A stretch of 64,000 nt of DNA, from assembly GCF_032854445.1 (NCBI RefSeq), contig NC_088304.1, forward strand, positions 27,287,732 through 27,351,731, read 5' to 3'. The stretch comes from Liolophura sinensis (Eukaryota > Mollusca > Polyplacophora > Chitonida > Chitonidae). The stretch's first letter is position 1. Every line of letters begins with the position of its first letter. Below are positions 53,901 through 62,759 of this stretch, piece by piece. The position numbers and the translations under genes are program-made. The notes below the pieces were generated by a model, which was not told the origin of the DNA, ran no database searches, and was given only the letters and a program-made list of their open reading frames with translations.

Positions 53901-55663
53901 AAGAGCCCTTACCAAAATCCATAAACCCACAGGTCGTTTTCATGCCTCCATTTTTCAGCTCGACTTCCTAAAGAGCTTGGGTAAGTAAATCGTTTTCCTT
54001 CCCTGCCATCTGGGGTGGACTCCACGTTAACATAAGATCCCTGTTGAGAAAGAGTAAGTTACCTTATTTCGCTTTTCAAAGAAAAGCTAAGAAAAACACT
54101 GTAAATATGCGCCATTTACAAACTCTCCACCACATTCAGAAAAAGCCACATAAGCATTTAACGCCAGCGTACAGCTGCTTTCACATTTCTATAACTTAGT
54201 TTCAACCCTGTTCTTGCTATGAATAAAAAATATTGAAAGCAACACATCCATGTTTCCCACTTAAGCGTGAGCCCCTTTTCAAAGAAAACTCAATAACTGA
54301 TGTTATTATGCACCTTCCACGTTTGTTTTAACATTCCATGCCATGATATTGACACGTCGGCATTATCAAGGTGACTTTAAGCCACATCACATGACTGACG
54401 ACTGACAGTTTCAAGCATTGGTAACGGTGTGAAGTTAACTGTGAACCAAAGGTATTACGCCATTCCTCTCTGTACACATTCCGTCGCCATTTATATTAAG
54501 AAATAGATAATTTACTAAAAATCTCATGGTTTTGTGCTAAACCTTTTTAAATTGTACTCCGGGGAAGTACGTACGTCGTTTGGCCACCTGGCAAGCCTCA
54601 AAGCTTTACCGTTGTAAGAGATTTCCATGGGAGCCGTTCGTGAGTGCCCGAATCCGAACCGTTCCAGATGACCAAGTTGTGATAGCGTAATCCCAGCATC
54701 GGACAATTTCATCTGGCGGATCTGTAACTCACGGAAAATACAGTAATCAGGTGACAATCCAGGAAACCTTGTGCACAGCGATCTAAATTTGGTCGTGTTT
54801 TCATTTAGTTAAGCCTTTGAAATACGACGTTTTACAAAACAGAATAAAAAGTAAAAATTGTCTTACACAATCTTCTTGCACAAAAATCTTTTATGTGATT
54901 GACCAAAGGAACAAAGTAAAAGTGTTGTTTCATCAAACATAACCAGCTGAATTTGATGTTTTACGCCATACTCAAGAATGTTTCATGTAGACCACGGCGG
55001 TTTAACTGATTGAGTATAATTTCCGGATGTTCGTCACATGGCTTGCATTCTAGCACGGCCTGAAGATGACTTTTATCACTACCTGTTGTGTAGACATCGG
55101 AGACCTCCAGAATGTAAGTGACTTTACCTGTAGACATACGGATGTCTTTGATTCTAGGAAATTGCGTACATGCTTTACCCGGAAAGTATCCTCTTAAATG
55201 ATCCGCTAGTTTACGCTAAGATCAGTTACCCACCTTGCTGTGTGCTGAAGAGGGTATTTGTGCCAGTATGTGGGAGTCCGTTACCGGGTGGAAATGCTCC
55301 GATGCTAGATGTCTACCACCAGTCTGAAGGAAAACGTTGAATCACACGTGAATCATCGGGTTCTAAAAATCCATTTCGTTATTCATCAAAGACCAACCTT
55401 AAAACTCCATGGTCCTGCCTGCTATGAATGCCAAATGTACTCCATAGTAGGAACTGAATGAGATATTTCAAAGTAAAAAAAATCATTGTGAAATGGAAAC
55501 TACAAACTTTCTAAACATTTAGGCATCACGAAAAAAAGAAGATTTTTTTGGTGGGTTGTGGAGAAGGGGCACAGATAAAAATAGTAACACTGCCTTCTCC
55601 ATTACTACCTGGTATTCCAGATGAAGTTCCATACTTCCCTTCTCGTCAAAAATCATAGTTTAT

Positions 55664-55710
<47 letters not shown>

Positions 55711-57180
55711 GACCAGTGTATGTCTAACAACAATGGTCGCGTACCAACGTAAACCAGATGCCACAGCCATGACAATCATTTAATCATGTGCACAAAAGAC
55801 AGATGGCTTACAACAGTAACGGGTTCGCCGTTGTAGAAGCTCCTTATGGTTACAGAGTGGCCCAAATCAGACTTCAAGCTCACTGTTTTGGACAGGTCGT
55901 ACGTGCCCTTCCGTAACTCGATGAACACATCTGGAGACGAGATAAAATAGTCTGTGAAAAACGTGTGGCGATATGTGCTACTATTTAAGCATTTGCATGA
56001 GCAGTTAGAATAAAAACCAACCGAGGTAAACAAGCAAGAGAACGGATATCACCAGTTACGTGTGATCATTTGCCAAGTATCACACTGTCTTCCTAGTTCT
56101 TATTTATTTAACTATTTGGTGTTTTACGTCGTGCTCAAGAATATCGGGACCTCCGTGGCTCAGTCGGATAGCGCGCTAGCGCAGCGTAATGACGCTGTGA
56201 GTACAAGTCCAGCTCATGCCAGCTTCCTCTCCGGCCGTACGTGGGAAGGTCTTCCAGCAACCTGCGGATGGTCATGGGTTTCCCCCGGGCTCTGCCCAGT
56301 TTCCTCCCACCATAATACTGGCAGCCGTCGCATAAGTGAAATATTCTCGTGTACGGCGTAAAACACCAATCAAATAAAAAATCAAACTTAAGAATATCTT
56401 GGTGGCCATCAGTATGATGGGAGGAAGCCAGGTTCTACACGTCACTGTTCTTTTTTTACCCTCTATACTGTTGTCTTTCATACTAAACAGATATTCGTAT
56501 ATAGCAGACGTCAACAACTCTCTTCGAGCCTTGGAGAAAAAGAGTTTCCTAGCTTTTTTGACACCGGAAGTAGGCAAGCAATTTCATCGCATATCTAGCC
56601 ATCATTTATATAGCGCTTAACGCCGGATAACTCGTTCCAAATGGTTTACTCACTGTTTCCTTTAACATCAGGGTCGTTCAGACGTGATATAGCCTTTTCG
56701 ATAGTCTTTACTGGATGTGTTTGTTGATAACCTAAAACAAATTAGAGGTTAACAGAAACACGATTTCAATGTCGCGTATCGTCCATATATTTTAACCCAC
56801 TCACACGGAGGTTACCAAGATAACAAAATGTTATGACTTTTACTTCCAGCAATCACAACTAAAAATGATCGCCATGCTACGTTGATTTTTGGATATGTTG
56901 TAGAGAAAGTGGAAGCTGCATGTGGATGTTTTGTGCCATTATACGATAATGAGTGATGATGCAAAGAGTGTCCCAACGTCTGGTGAGCTTTAATTTGCTG
57001 TGTAACGTTACTGAAATGAACATTGATAATGACTACAGTAACAAAAAGGAAAATCCCTTTTTTGGCGCCGTTTCCTTACCCATTGTTGTGGTCAGAACCA
57101 GTGGGCTGCACTATAATGTGGACATCGGCGCTGTATACACTGACCACGACGACACTGGTTATCACTGCGATAAACAACAT
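41971..57180 (-). CDS. Secreted right-handed parallel beta-helix protein, copy B (18 exons, about 712 aa; exon 1/2 phase conflict)
   Basis: Exons on the minus strand: 57180-57080, 56731-56654, 55930-55812, 55323-55234, 54721-54575, 54040-53913, 53610-53510, 52738-52650, 52064-51949, 51381-51260, 50599-50513, 48780-48608, 47951-47856, 47156-47028, 46430-46284, 44586-44502, 42465-42353, 42186-41971 (stop TAA). Exons 3-16 have exactly the same lengths and phases as copy A; exon 17 is one codon longer, and exon 18 ends in a different, longer tail. Signal peptide MLFIAVITSVVVVSVYSA, then DVHIIVQPTGSDHNNG. Landmarks match copy A: ARWPND, YWSWADD, GEYYIDRKSGILYIYPP, NHLHHLCTGSSDCGG, VRGVMLDDQYSS, GGGRDNIARYNVF. 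By eye 37 of 43 residues of exon 14 and 37 of 49 of exon 15 are identical to copy A. Odd: exon 1 ends in phase 2 at a perfect donor, but exon 2 needs phase 1, so the joined frame is off by one base. This could be an error, an unseen exon, or a damaging mutation. Confidence 0.86.
42700..42930 (+). repeat. Dispersed repeat copy, unexpanded
   Basis: Same family (accgtcaaccaataaggatg; gcagtcaacagtttttaatg; gtattcaaatcgtgtaccat), located between exons 17 and 16 of beta-helix copy B. Confidence 0.6.
47975..48060 (-). mobile_element. SINE core fragment, degenerate
   Basis: Weak match to the core (caatgccgtgcttaagaaat) in intron 12 of beta-helix copy B. Confidence 0.4.
49140..49495. repeat. Degenerate GACCGA-rich tandem tract
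   Basis: Imperfect repeats of motifs such as gaccgatcgaccaaacaacc lie in intron 11 of beta-helix copy B. Both strands are open over 270 bases or more because stop codons are rare in the motif; the frames are not supported as genes. Confidence 0.75.
51050..51236 (+). mobile_element. SINE, 5'-truncated, next to exon 10 of copy B
   Basis: Body, core and an AAATAAATAAAT tail are present; the head is missing. The bases that follow (attactgtaaatgggatatt) and antisense exon 10 recur next to the SINE at 59879, linking the two loci. Confidence 0.8.
51400..51790 (-). repeat. Cluster of about five decayed exon-10 fragments in intron 9 of beta-helix copy B
   Basis: Upstream of the real exon 10 (minus strand) the intron contains successive fragments reading HFHMSHLTDNGRYHYAIF, HFHMSDLILSGSRHNVIF, SDLVLDGNHHGGIFF, ADLILDDNHQYGVF and ANLILDEIHPNGIF, in differing frames. 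Each matches the start of exon 10 (HFHISDLILDGSRHYGI). Pieces of the intron 9 end (ctcacttccacat) are repeated with some of them. They lack good splice sites, so they look like non-functional local duplications. Confidence 0.7.
54944..55008 (-). mobile_element. SINE core fragment
   Basis: Core only (gatgttttacgccatactca ... accacggcgg), in intron 4 of beta-helix copy B. Confidence 0.55.
55665..55702. repeat. (TA)n microsatellite
   Basis: Short TA run in intron 3 of beta-helix copy B. Confidence 0.9.
56101..56445 (-). mobile_element. Old SINE fragment split by a younger SINE
   Basis: The core runs to AAGAATATC at 56137-56145, is interrupted by the plus-strand SINE, and resumes after a second AAGAATATC at 56390-56398 with the ggtggccatcagtatgatgg segment. 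This is nested insertion in intron 2 of copy B. Confidence 0.75.
56146..56389 (+). mobile_element. tRNA-derived SINE, full length, nested, with 9-bp target-site duplication
   Basis: Complete family member from head (acctccgtggctcagtcgga) to tail (aacaccaatcaaataaaaaa), flanked by AAGAATATC copies that come from the older SINE. Confidence 0.85.
57080..57180 (-). CDS. Signal-peptide exon of beta-helix copy B
   Basis: ATG at 57180-57178 opens 33 codons: a hydrophobic signal (FIAVITSVVVVSVYSA) and the mature N-terminus HIIVQPTGSDHNNG. The donor GG|gtaagg is at 57079-57078. The D-x-N-(D/N)-G turn at the exon end is conserved with copy A (38393) and with the plus-strand copy (59132), and all three use the same phase-2 position. 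Confidence 0.85.
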
Positions 57181-57303
57181 GTCTCGAATTCTCTACGTTG
57201 TTTTGGCAAATACAGCTGCTGTTCTCTCATTTATGGGCCAAAAATGTTATCTTAGTGGTAGGTTTCTACGGCTGACCATTCTACTCGTTGCTTAACTTTC
57301 CAG

Positions 57304-57558
57304 AGCTGCCATACCCAGAGAGCAGATACGGCTTACACCTACATCAAGTGAACATACACTCTGTGTATATATGCAGAAAAAGAGCAGAGGCATCGCAGAC
57401 AAAAATACTTACACAGTTCTGTAAAGTTTGGAAAGCCGAAAAGATGGAGTTCGACGTTTTGGATATGGCACTGACCGACAATTCACTCCGAGTAGCCATG
57501 TGCAGAGCCCCTAAGGAACTTATTAGTCTCAATCAGAAATTGGTAAACGTGTTACATG
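57304..57558 (+). CDS. Orphan candidate exon of unknown product
   Basis: A good acceptor (cttaactttccag) and a perfect donor (CATG|gtaagt) bound 255 nt that are open in one frame, phase 1 in and phase 1 out, encoding 84 complete codons including KMEFDVLDMALTDNSLRVAM and PKELISLNQKLVNVLHG. I do not recognise it and found no partner exons that I trust. It lies just upstream of copy B on the opposite strand, so it would belong to a divergently transcribed gene. Confidence 0.3.
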
Positions 57559-58195
57559 GTAAGTGTCTGTAGCGTGGAAAAAACTTGTCAACTCTCGATT
57601 GCAGTGTGGATTCTTATAATGGAAACACAGACACCGATGCTTTGTATCTGACTTTTTTAGCCGTTGAGGTATAGCATTTTGGTCAACACATATACGTGCA
57701 GGAAACTGAGAACAGCTAACGGGACAATGTCTGCGTGGCAGAGACAGCAGTAATTTGTCAAGGCGAGCTGGCAAGAAAAACCGCCTTGACAGAGCCATTG
57801 CATTATTAGCATATCGTTAGGTTGCATTGCTTTTCCTTAGCGAAGTCAGATTTATGAAGAAAATATCTACCCAACATTTGCAGGAAATAGTCTTTTCCAA
57901 ATGAGAAGGCCCTACTACGTGTTTGTTTGGTAAATTCCCTAATGCTGACAGCCATACAGGCCAAGGACAAGGACGACGCTTGTGCCCACAGAGATCACCC
58001 GGGCCTTGACTACCAAACTAAAAGAAACATCGGTTGTTTGAAAACGGAATAAAGCTGAAATTCTTTAGTTGCCATTGTATTTCCCATCGTCACATTGTGT
58101 TTAATACCAATGTTCTGTTGTAGGAGAGGTCCTAAGTTTTGTGACGTCGCGCTAGATAGCTATAACATGGCAAAATGGTGTCATCAAATTATTGC

Positions 58196-58236
58196 CTGTG
58201 TGACGTTAAACCCCGAGCACTTACTCAAATGAGGGC
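58196..58236 (+). mobile_element. Second SINE family, 3' fragment
   Basis: Only the end remains (gacgttaaaccccgagcact) plus a short TTACTC tail. Confidence 0.55.
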
Positions 58237-58998
58237 TCAGATAGTGATTCATATATAGTGATTGATTATTGATAAGCGGGCTACAAATTTTTAATACGTT
58301 TTCATAACACCGCTGTAAACCGACTTAATTAATTCGGATTTATTGATTCAGAATGTTTGCTTTAAAAGGAATATTTCAGATACTGCATCGTAGAAATGAA
58401 AGTTCATTGTAGGTATTATCTAAAGAAAGAAACATCGCTGTGACGGCTGCCTTCTCGACACTAAAATCCACTCACACACACGGACTCACTGTGAACATGC
58501 AGTTGAACGCGTTGCCGGAATTTATTGTGAAGAACTTGACAAATTCCGTGACATAAAGCCGCAACCAAAACGATGGGGCGCTAACCACACAAACTACTTT
58601 CTATTTCTCGTAGTTCCTTGGATGATATCGTCATTCCAAGAAACAAAGACTGTTTCAGGCGCAACTAGCAGGTCTTATTCGCCGTGAGTGGACTTTGAAC
58701 TGCGTATGTGAATCAACTCGTAATCGAACATGATTTTTTTTTCTTGGCTTTATTTATGATTTAACTAAAACCACAGATCTTTGAAGGAAGCATTCTAACG
58801 TTTAACTAAAAATAATCATTACCACTATCATGTAAAATGTTTTGTCCTCACCAGCTACAAACTTTGCCAATGGATAAGTTTTGATGATTCAGAGGCTAGA
58901 AAAATGTTTAACGTAATGTTTGATACGGGCTATCATAGTTGATAAGAAATTGTGCCTTTATGTTTTATACCCTCACTGTCTGGTGACTCTTTGCTTAT

Positions 58999-59132
58999 AT
59001 GTTAAACCACTGGTCCAGCATGCCCAACAAGCCAAGCAGTTCTCCGGTTTTAGTGCCAGTCTTATCACTGTGTAGATGTGATGACGATGTTAATATATAC
59101 GTGTCACCAAATGGCTCAGTTCACAACGATGG
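58999..59132 (+). pseudogene. Copy C exon 1-like (N-terminal beta-helix signature)
   Basis: Two possible ATGs (58999 and 59020) precede a moderately hydrophobic stretch PVLVPVLSLCRC and then DDDVNIYVSPNGSVHNDG. The mature-start motif is the standard opening of pectin-lyase-fold proteins, and the donor (GG|gtacgt) falls at the same codon position as in copies A and B. Confidence 0.6.
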
Positions 59133-59267
59133 GTACGTCACTTGGGTATTCCAGAGTTCGGCATTAATCATATCTATGTATGGTATAATACAACCAAAAA
59201 TACTACGAATGGAACATAAATCATTTATCTCATAAGTCAGGCGTTGTTAGTGTTGAGCAAGAAACGT

Positions 59268-59412
59268 ACACACAACTATATTGTGTATTTGCACACAACT
59301 ATATTGTGTATATGCACACAACTGTATTGTGTATTTTCACACAACTGTATTGTGCATTTACACAAAACTATATTGTGTATTTTCACACAACTATATTGTG
59401 TATTTTCGCACA
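59268..59412. repeat. Tandem repeat of about 24 bp, six copies
   Basis: Units of the type cacacaactatattgtgtat differ at a few positions. They lie between the exon 1-like and exon 4-like parts of beta-helix copy C. Confidence 0.85.
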
Positions 59413-59754
59413 TTTAGGTTTTCAAAAGAAAATGCCAGATTTTTATCTCTATAACTCGTTGTCTGTAGATTTGTACAGATAAAGCCTATACGTGGTATTA
59501 GTTCTTTGTTATTATTTATTGCACATGCTGAGTTGGCTTAGATTTGATTCTGATTATGAGGGCACTTTTGATTACACGAAATGCCCAACGGAAAACAAGA
59601 GGCTCTTGTTACAAATCAAATAATTGAACTCACAGCTCAAGATGAGAACGTTAGAGACGTAAACTTTTGTATTAAAAGCAATGAATATCAACCTTCTTAT
59701 CAAGCTGCTATAACAACGATGCTAATCACAATACTCTATCTTTCATTTCACCAG

Positions 59755-59845
59755 GTCGTCGATTGGCCAACCATTTAGAACTATCGAAAAGCCATGAGGA
59801 CTTGAGAAGATGCACATCAATAAAAACAACAGAGAATATGAGTGA
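59755..59845 (+). pseudogene. Copy C exon 4-like fragment
   Basis: After the acceptor tttcatttcaccag the frame reads GRRLANHLELSKSHEDLRR, which aligns with GGKRLDPHLFHPVTDAHVLQR of copy A exon 4. The match is short and the frame relative to the acceptor is shifted, so this is a tentative call. Confidence 0.3.
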
Positions 59846-59878
59846 TTTTGTTCGAATTTGTTTGGAAATCGAATTTAA

Positions 59879-60253
59879 GGGGCCTCCATGACCACGGGGG
59901 ATAGCTCGCCAACACGACGAAATGACCCAGGAGCCTATCAGCTATGCGGTCGCTGTGAGTTCAAGTCCAGCTCATGGTGGCTTTCTCTCCGGTCGTACGT
60001 CGGATGGTCTGCAGCAACCTGCGGATGTCCGTGAGCTTCCACCGTGCTCTGCTCTGTTTCCGCCCGCCATAATGCTGGCATAAATCTCCAATCAAATGAA
60101 TAAATTATTGTAAATGGGAGATTCTGTTTGGTTAACCCCTATTTCTGATTTCCAGTCTGTCAAAGATACACGAGCTAAGACCTAAAATTCCATAATGACG
60201 ACTTCCATCCACGGTAAGGTCTGATATAACACCAATGAAATAAATAAATAAAT
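59879..60253 (+). mobile_element. SINE-exon chimera with 7-bp target-site duplication
   Basis: A SINE with head (ggggcctccatgaccacggg), body and a shortened core is followed by a flank and antisense exon 10 of beta-helix copy B. The unit ends in aacaccaatgaaataaataa, a SINE-type tail. AATTTAA occurs immediately before (59872-59878) and after (60254-60260) the unit, so the whole appears to have inserted as one piece. Confidence 0.65.
60136..60230 (-). pseudogene. Retro-transduced copy of beta-helix copy B exon 10
   Basis: On the minus strand this reads SDLTVDGSRHYGILGLSSC and FDRLEIRN, almost identical at the nucleotide level to copy B exon 10 (51381-51260) with a two-codon loss and a truncated 5' side. 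It sits inside a unit that begins with a SINE and ends in a SINE-type tail. It is far closer to copy B than copy A is, so it is young. Confidence 0.75.
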
Positions 60254-60432
60254 AATTTAAACGGTGTTAAACTTCCGTAGCCCGCTACCATATCCATTAT
60301 TTTGCGATGTCATTGGCATGTAACGGCTTATTTATGTATTTTCATTTGCACAGTGGTGCTCATTTTCAAAGAAAAGCGGAATTCTCCCCCTGCCATGACT
60401 CATTATATCTAACTAATTTTCCAAACCGTACA

Positions 60433-60468
60433 CGGCGATGTCCTGGCTGTCCTGGCTGTCCTGGCTAG
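60433..60468. repeat. 10-bp tandem repeat, three copies
   Basis: tgtcctggct is repeated three times in a row in the intron region of copy C. Confidence 0.85.
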
Positions 60469-61275
60469 TGCTGTACTACCCGTGATACTAAACAATGACA
60501 TGGAGCGCGATTGGTTCAACAGTAAATTCAATTTGATTGGTCAGTGTACCGAGAGTCTCTTGCCATGGGAACTCACGATCCAGTATCAAAAAAAACACAC
60601 ACACACACACACGTTTAGGACAAAACAAGTAGGAATCTAACGAACCAAGCGACGTCAAAGGCTATCGCTTTTCTAGGCGAGCCATCACTTTTCAGTATTA
60701 CAATTGATTTGACCTGTCTAGATAGGACTATTGTAAACATAAGTCTAATCCTATTCATTATAAACATCATTTTGTAAAATAAAATAATAAGAATTACATT
60801 GCATGTACGAGAGTGTCATGGCCAGACGATAAATGACGTACGGTGGTTGAAATGAATATTAATGTAGCCTACAATCATGTTGCATAGATGCTATTTTTTT
60901 CCCTCGTAAATAGCAAAATAATCCGAGGCCAGAGCGAAATACAACAAAGAGATGTTTGTAGAGTATTTTTCCTTTGTCTCTCGTGTGGGACTTTCACTGG
61001 CAGTCCTTATACTAGTTTGAAATAAAATTGAACAGTGGGTATATGTCGACCTACTCTACATGTGTAAAAGTTCATTGTTTCAGATATCACCTAGTAACCT
61101 GCTAGATCTCTTGGAAAGAATTCTTTTTAACAAAGCAGTCTCCGTCCCCCACGTTCCTACTGAAATACTGCATTAAAGAAAAACAGATTTTTCGAATAGC
61201 GGAGATCATTTTTATTTTCAACAATATTTATCTCAAATAACAATCTTCAAAAACAAAAATTTGTCTATATTGCAG

Positions 61276-61364
61276 ACGATGTATATTTGATACCAGATCG
61301 TCCACACAGGAAGCAAGAGGGGTATTTTAGTGTATTAAGTGCTCTTTCTGAGCTGGATAAAGCA
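61276..61364 (+). pseudogene. Copy C exon 8-like, with mutated donor
   Basis: The acceptor (tctatattgcag) is intact and the phase-1 entry is as in copies A/B. The exon is 89 nt with no gaps relative to them; about 12 of 30 positions match copy A, mainly EGYFSV and ALSELD. The bases after the exon are ATAAGT, so the GT donor is lost by one substitution. Confidence 0.62.
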
Positions 61365-62261
61365 ATAAGTTCTGCAAGCGTGCAGTTTTTAAAAGAAAAT
61401 ATAAAATACATTGTCATATTGTACATCTTGGCTATATTTTGGATCTTTTGAATGTATAGTTTTTTGAATCACTGTCCCCGTCTAATTTCTTCCGATACCC
61501 TTTTTTGAAGGGAGTTGAGCAAGATGATGTGTGTTTTACGAGATTTATCACTTATGGAAACAAACACAGCGATGGAGAACCTGGTGCTGGAGACCTGCAG
61601 ACATTCGGCTGTACTGGAAGAAAACCGCCACGAATGCGTTTTCCATCAACTGAGTGTTAAAATCATAAGTAGAACGAAAAGGGAACCATAGGTTATATAG
61701 CGTAAATATAACTATATTTATGGCCTAGATTTTAAACTTTTTATATAGCCCTGGTTATTGTGACAGCATGATGAGGGTTTAGTTTTACGTGTTGACATTT
61801 TTCAGCTAAGTACAGAGCCTTGCCGTACGTTATAGAAATGCTTTCTGAGAATAATGTGCACTCTCTTTAAGGACGTAATCCATACGGCTAATGCTTGATT
61901 CACAAAACCTGAGAGGAATACAAACTGTGGTACAGTGCAGTGAGGTCCGGAATGGACGTTACACTGGTATCGTAAGTGTATGTGGTGTCTTAGTGTAGCT
62001 AGTCGTAAAAATGTACACCTAACAGTTGTGGACATGATGCTACACAAGAAGCATAGAAAAAGATAGTACACGTAACAGTTTGGAAAAAGATTTGTGTAAC
62101 TTAAACCCACGCATGAATTTCTTGACGTTCAACGAGGTAAATATTGCCACGACTGTGGTACAAGCAATTTGTTTTGATAATTTCTAACTACTTATCTAAG
62201 CTTACAATGTTAACTTGGCCGATCTCAAATCAAATATAAGTTTTAAACAGAAAATTTACAT

Positions 62262-62400
62262 TGTTTCGTGCAGCAGAGATCAAATTCCGGTACTGTTTCT
62301 TGCAACACAGATCAAACATTCGATATTGTTTCGTGCAACAGAGATCAAAGACCGGCATTGTTTCGTGCAACAAAGATCAAATATCGGCTTGTCATTATAT
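62262..62400. repeat. Tandem repeat of about 36 bp, four copies
   Basis: Units contain tgtttcgtgcaacagagatc followed by aaa and a variable cgg-containing segment. The array lies upstream of the exon 13-like part of copy C. Confidence 0.8.
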
Positions 62401-62633
62401 AAACTATACCTCATAGAGGTATAGTATAGAGTACACAAAAATGTTTTAGGTACACACTTTAGTCACACTTTTTTTTGAATTCTTGGGGGTATTTAAATTG
62501 AAAATGTTCGCCGCATATTTGCTTTGTCGGAAATTGCATCCATCATTGTTACCTGTTGTCATATCACAAGGAAATCCTATCACAAATGGGAAAAAGCATT
62601 ACTTTGCCAACTATTTAGTAGAAATACTCTCAG

Positions 62634-62753
62634 TTCTTGTCTCCCAAATTTGGAGAGAGGACCAATCATTTGATTCCCAAGAACCACATCTACCACGTGT
62701 GCCTTGGGGCGTCCGACTGTGGAGGGCTACAAACTGGATGCAAAGGGACATGG
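62634..62753 (+). pseudogene. Copy C exon 13-like
   Basis: It is open in phase 0 and followed by gtgagt, the same exit phase as exon 13 of copies A/B. The pattern H-x-I-x-x-N-H-x-x-H-x-C-x-G-x-S-D-C-G-G is kept, and the distance from its first His to the exon end (29 residues) is identical. The 5' part is eight codons longer, so the true acceptor could lie inside. Confidence 0.62.
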
Positions 62754-62759
62754 GTGAGT

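Larger units (their letters stand above)
58999..62753 (+). pseudogene. Third, degenerate beta-helix copy (copy C), head-to-head with copy B
   Basis: Exons matching copies A and B appear in the correct order on the plus strand. Exon 1-like is 58999-59132, exon 8-like 61276-61364, exon 13-like 62634-62753; exon 4-like at 59755-59845 is weaker. Exon 1-like encodes VNIYVSPNGSVHNDG with the same phase-2 donor. Exon 8-like is exactly 89 nt like its counterparts and encodes QEGYFSVLSALSELDKA. Exon 13-like ends with 29 residues of equal length to copy B, including KNHIYHVCLGASDCGG. Against function: no in-phase exon 2 was found, the exon 8 donor reads ATAAGT instead of GTAAGT, and exons 5-7, 10 and 11 were not found in a span of 3.8 kb against 12-15 kb. 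A diverged functional gene with unrecognised exons is the alternative. Confidence 0.6.

Noticed and set aside
60597-60612. (CA)n run as a feature of note
   Set aside because: Too short to be informative.
61376-61450. Exon 9 of copy C (KYIVILYILAIF)
   Set aside because: Low-complexity hydrophobic translation of AT-rich sequence; similarity limited to ILY-I.
61561-61660. Exon 12 of beta-helix copy C (VLEENRHECVF resembling VLENNRIWDF)
   Set aside because: The match is short and needs a frame change; could be chance.
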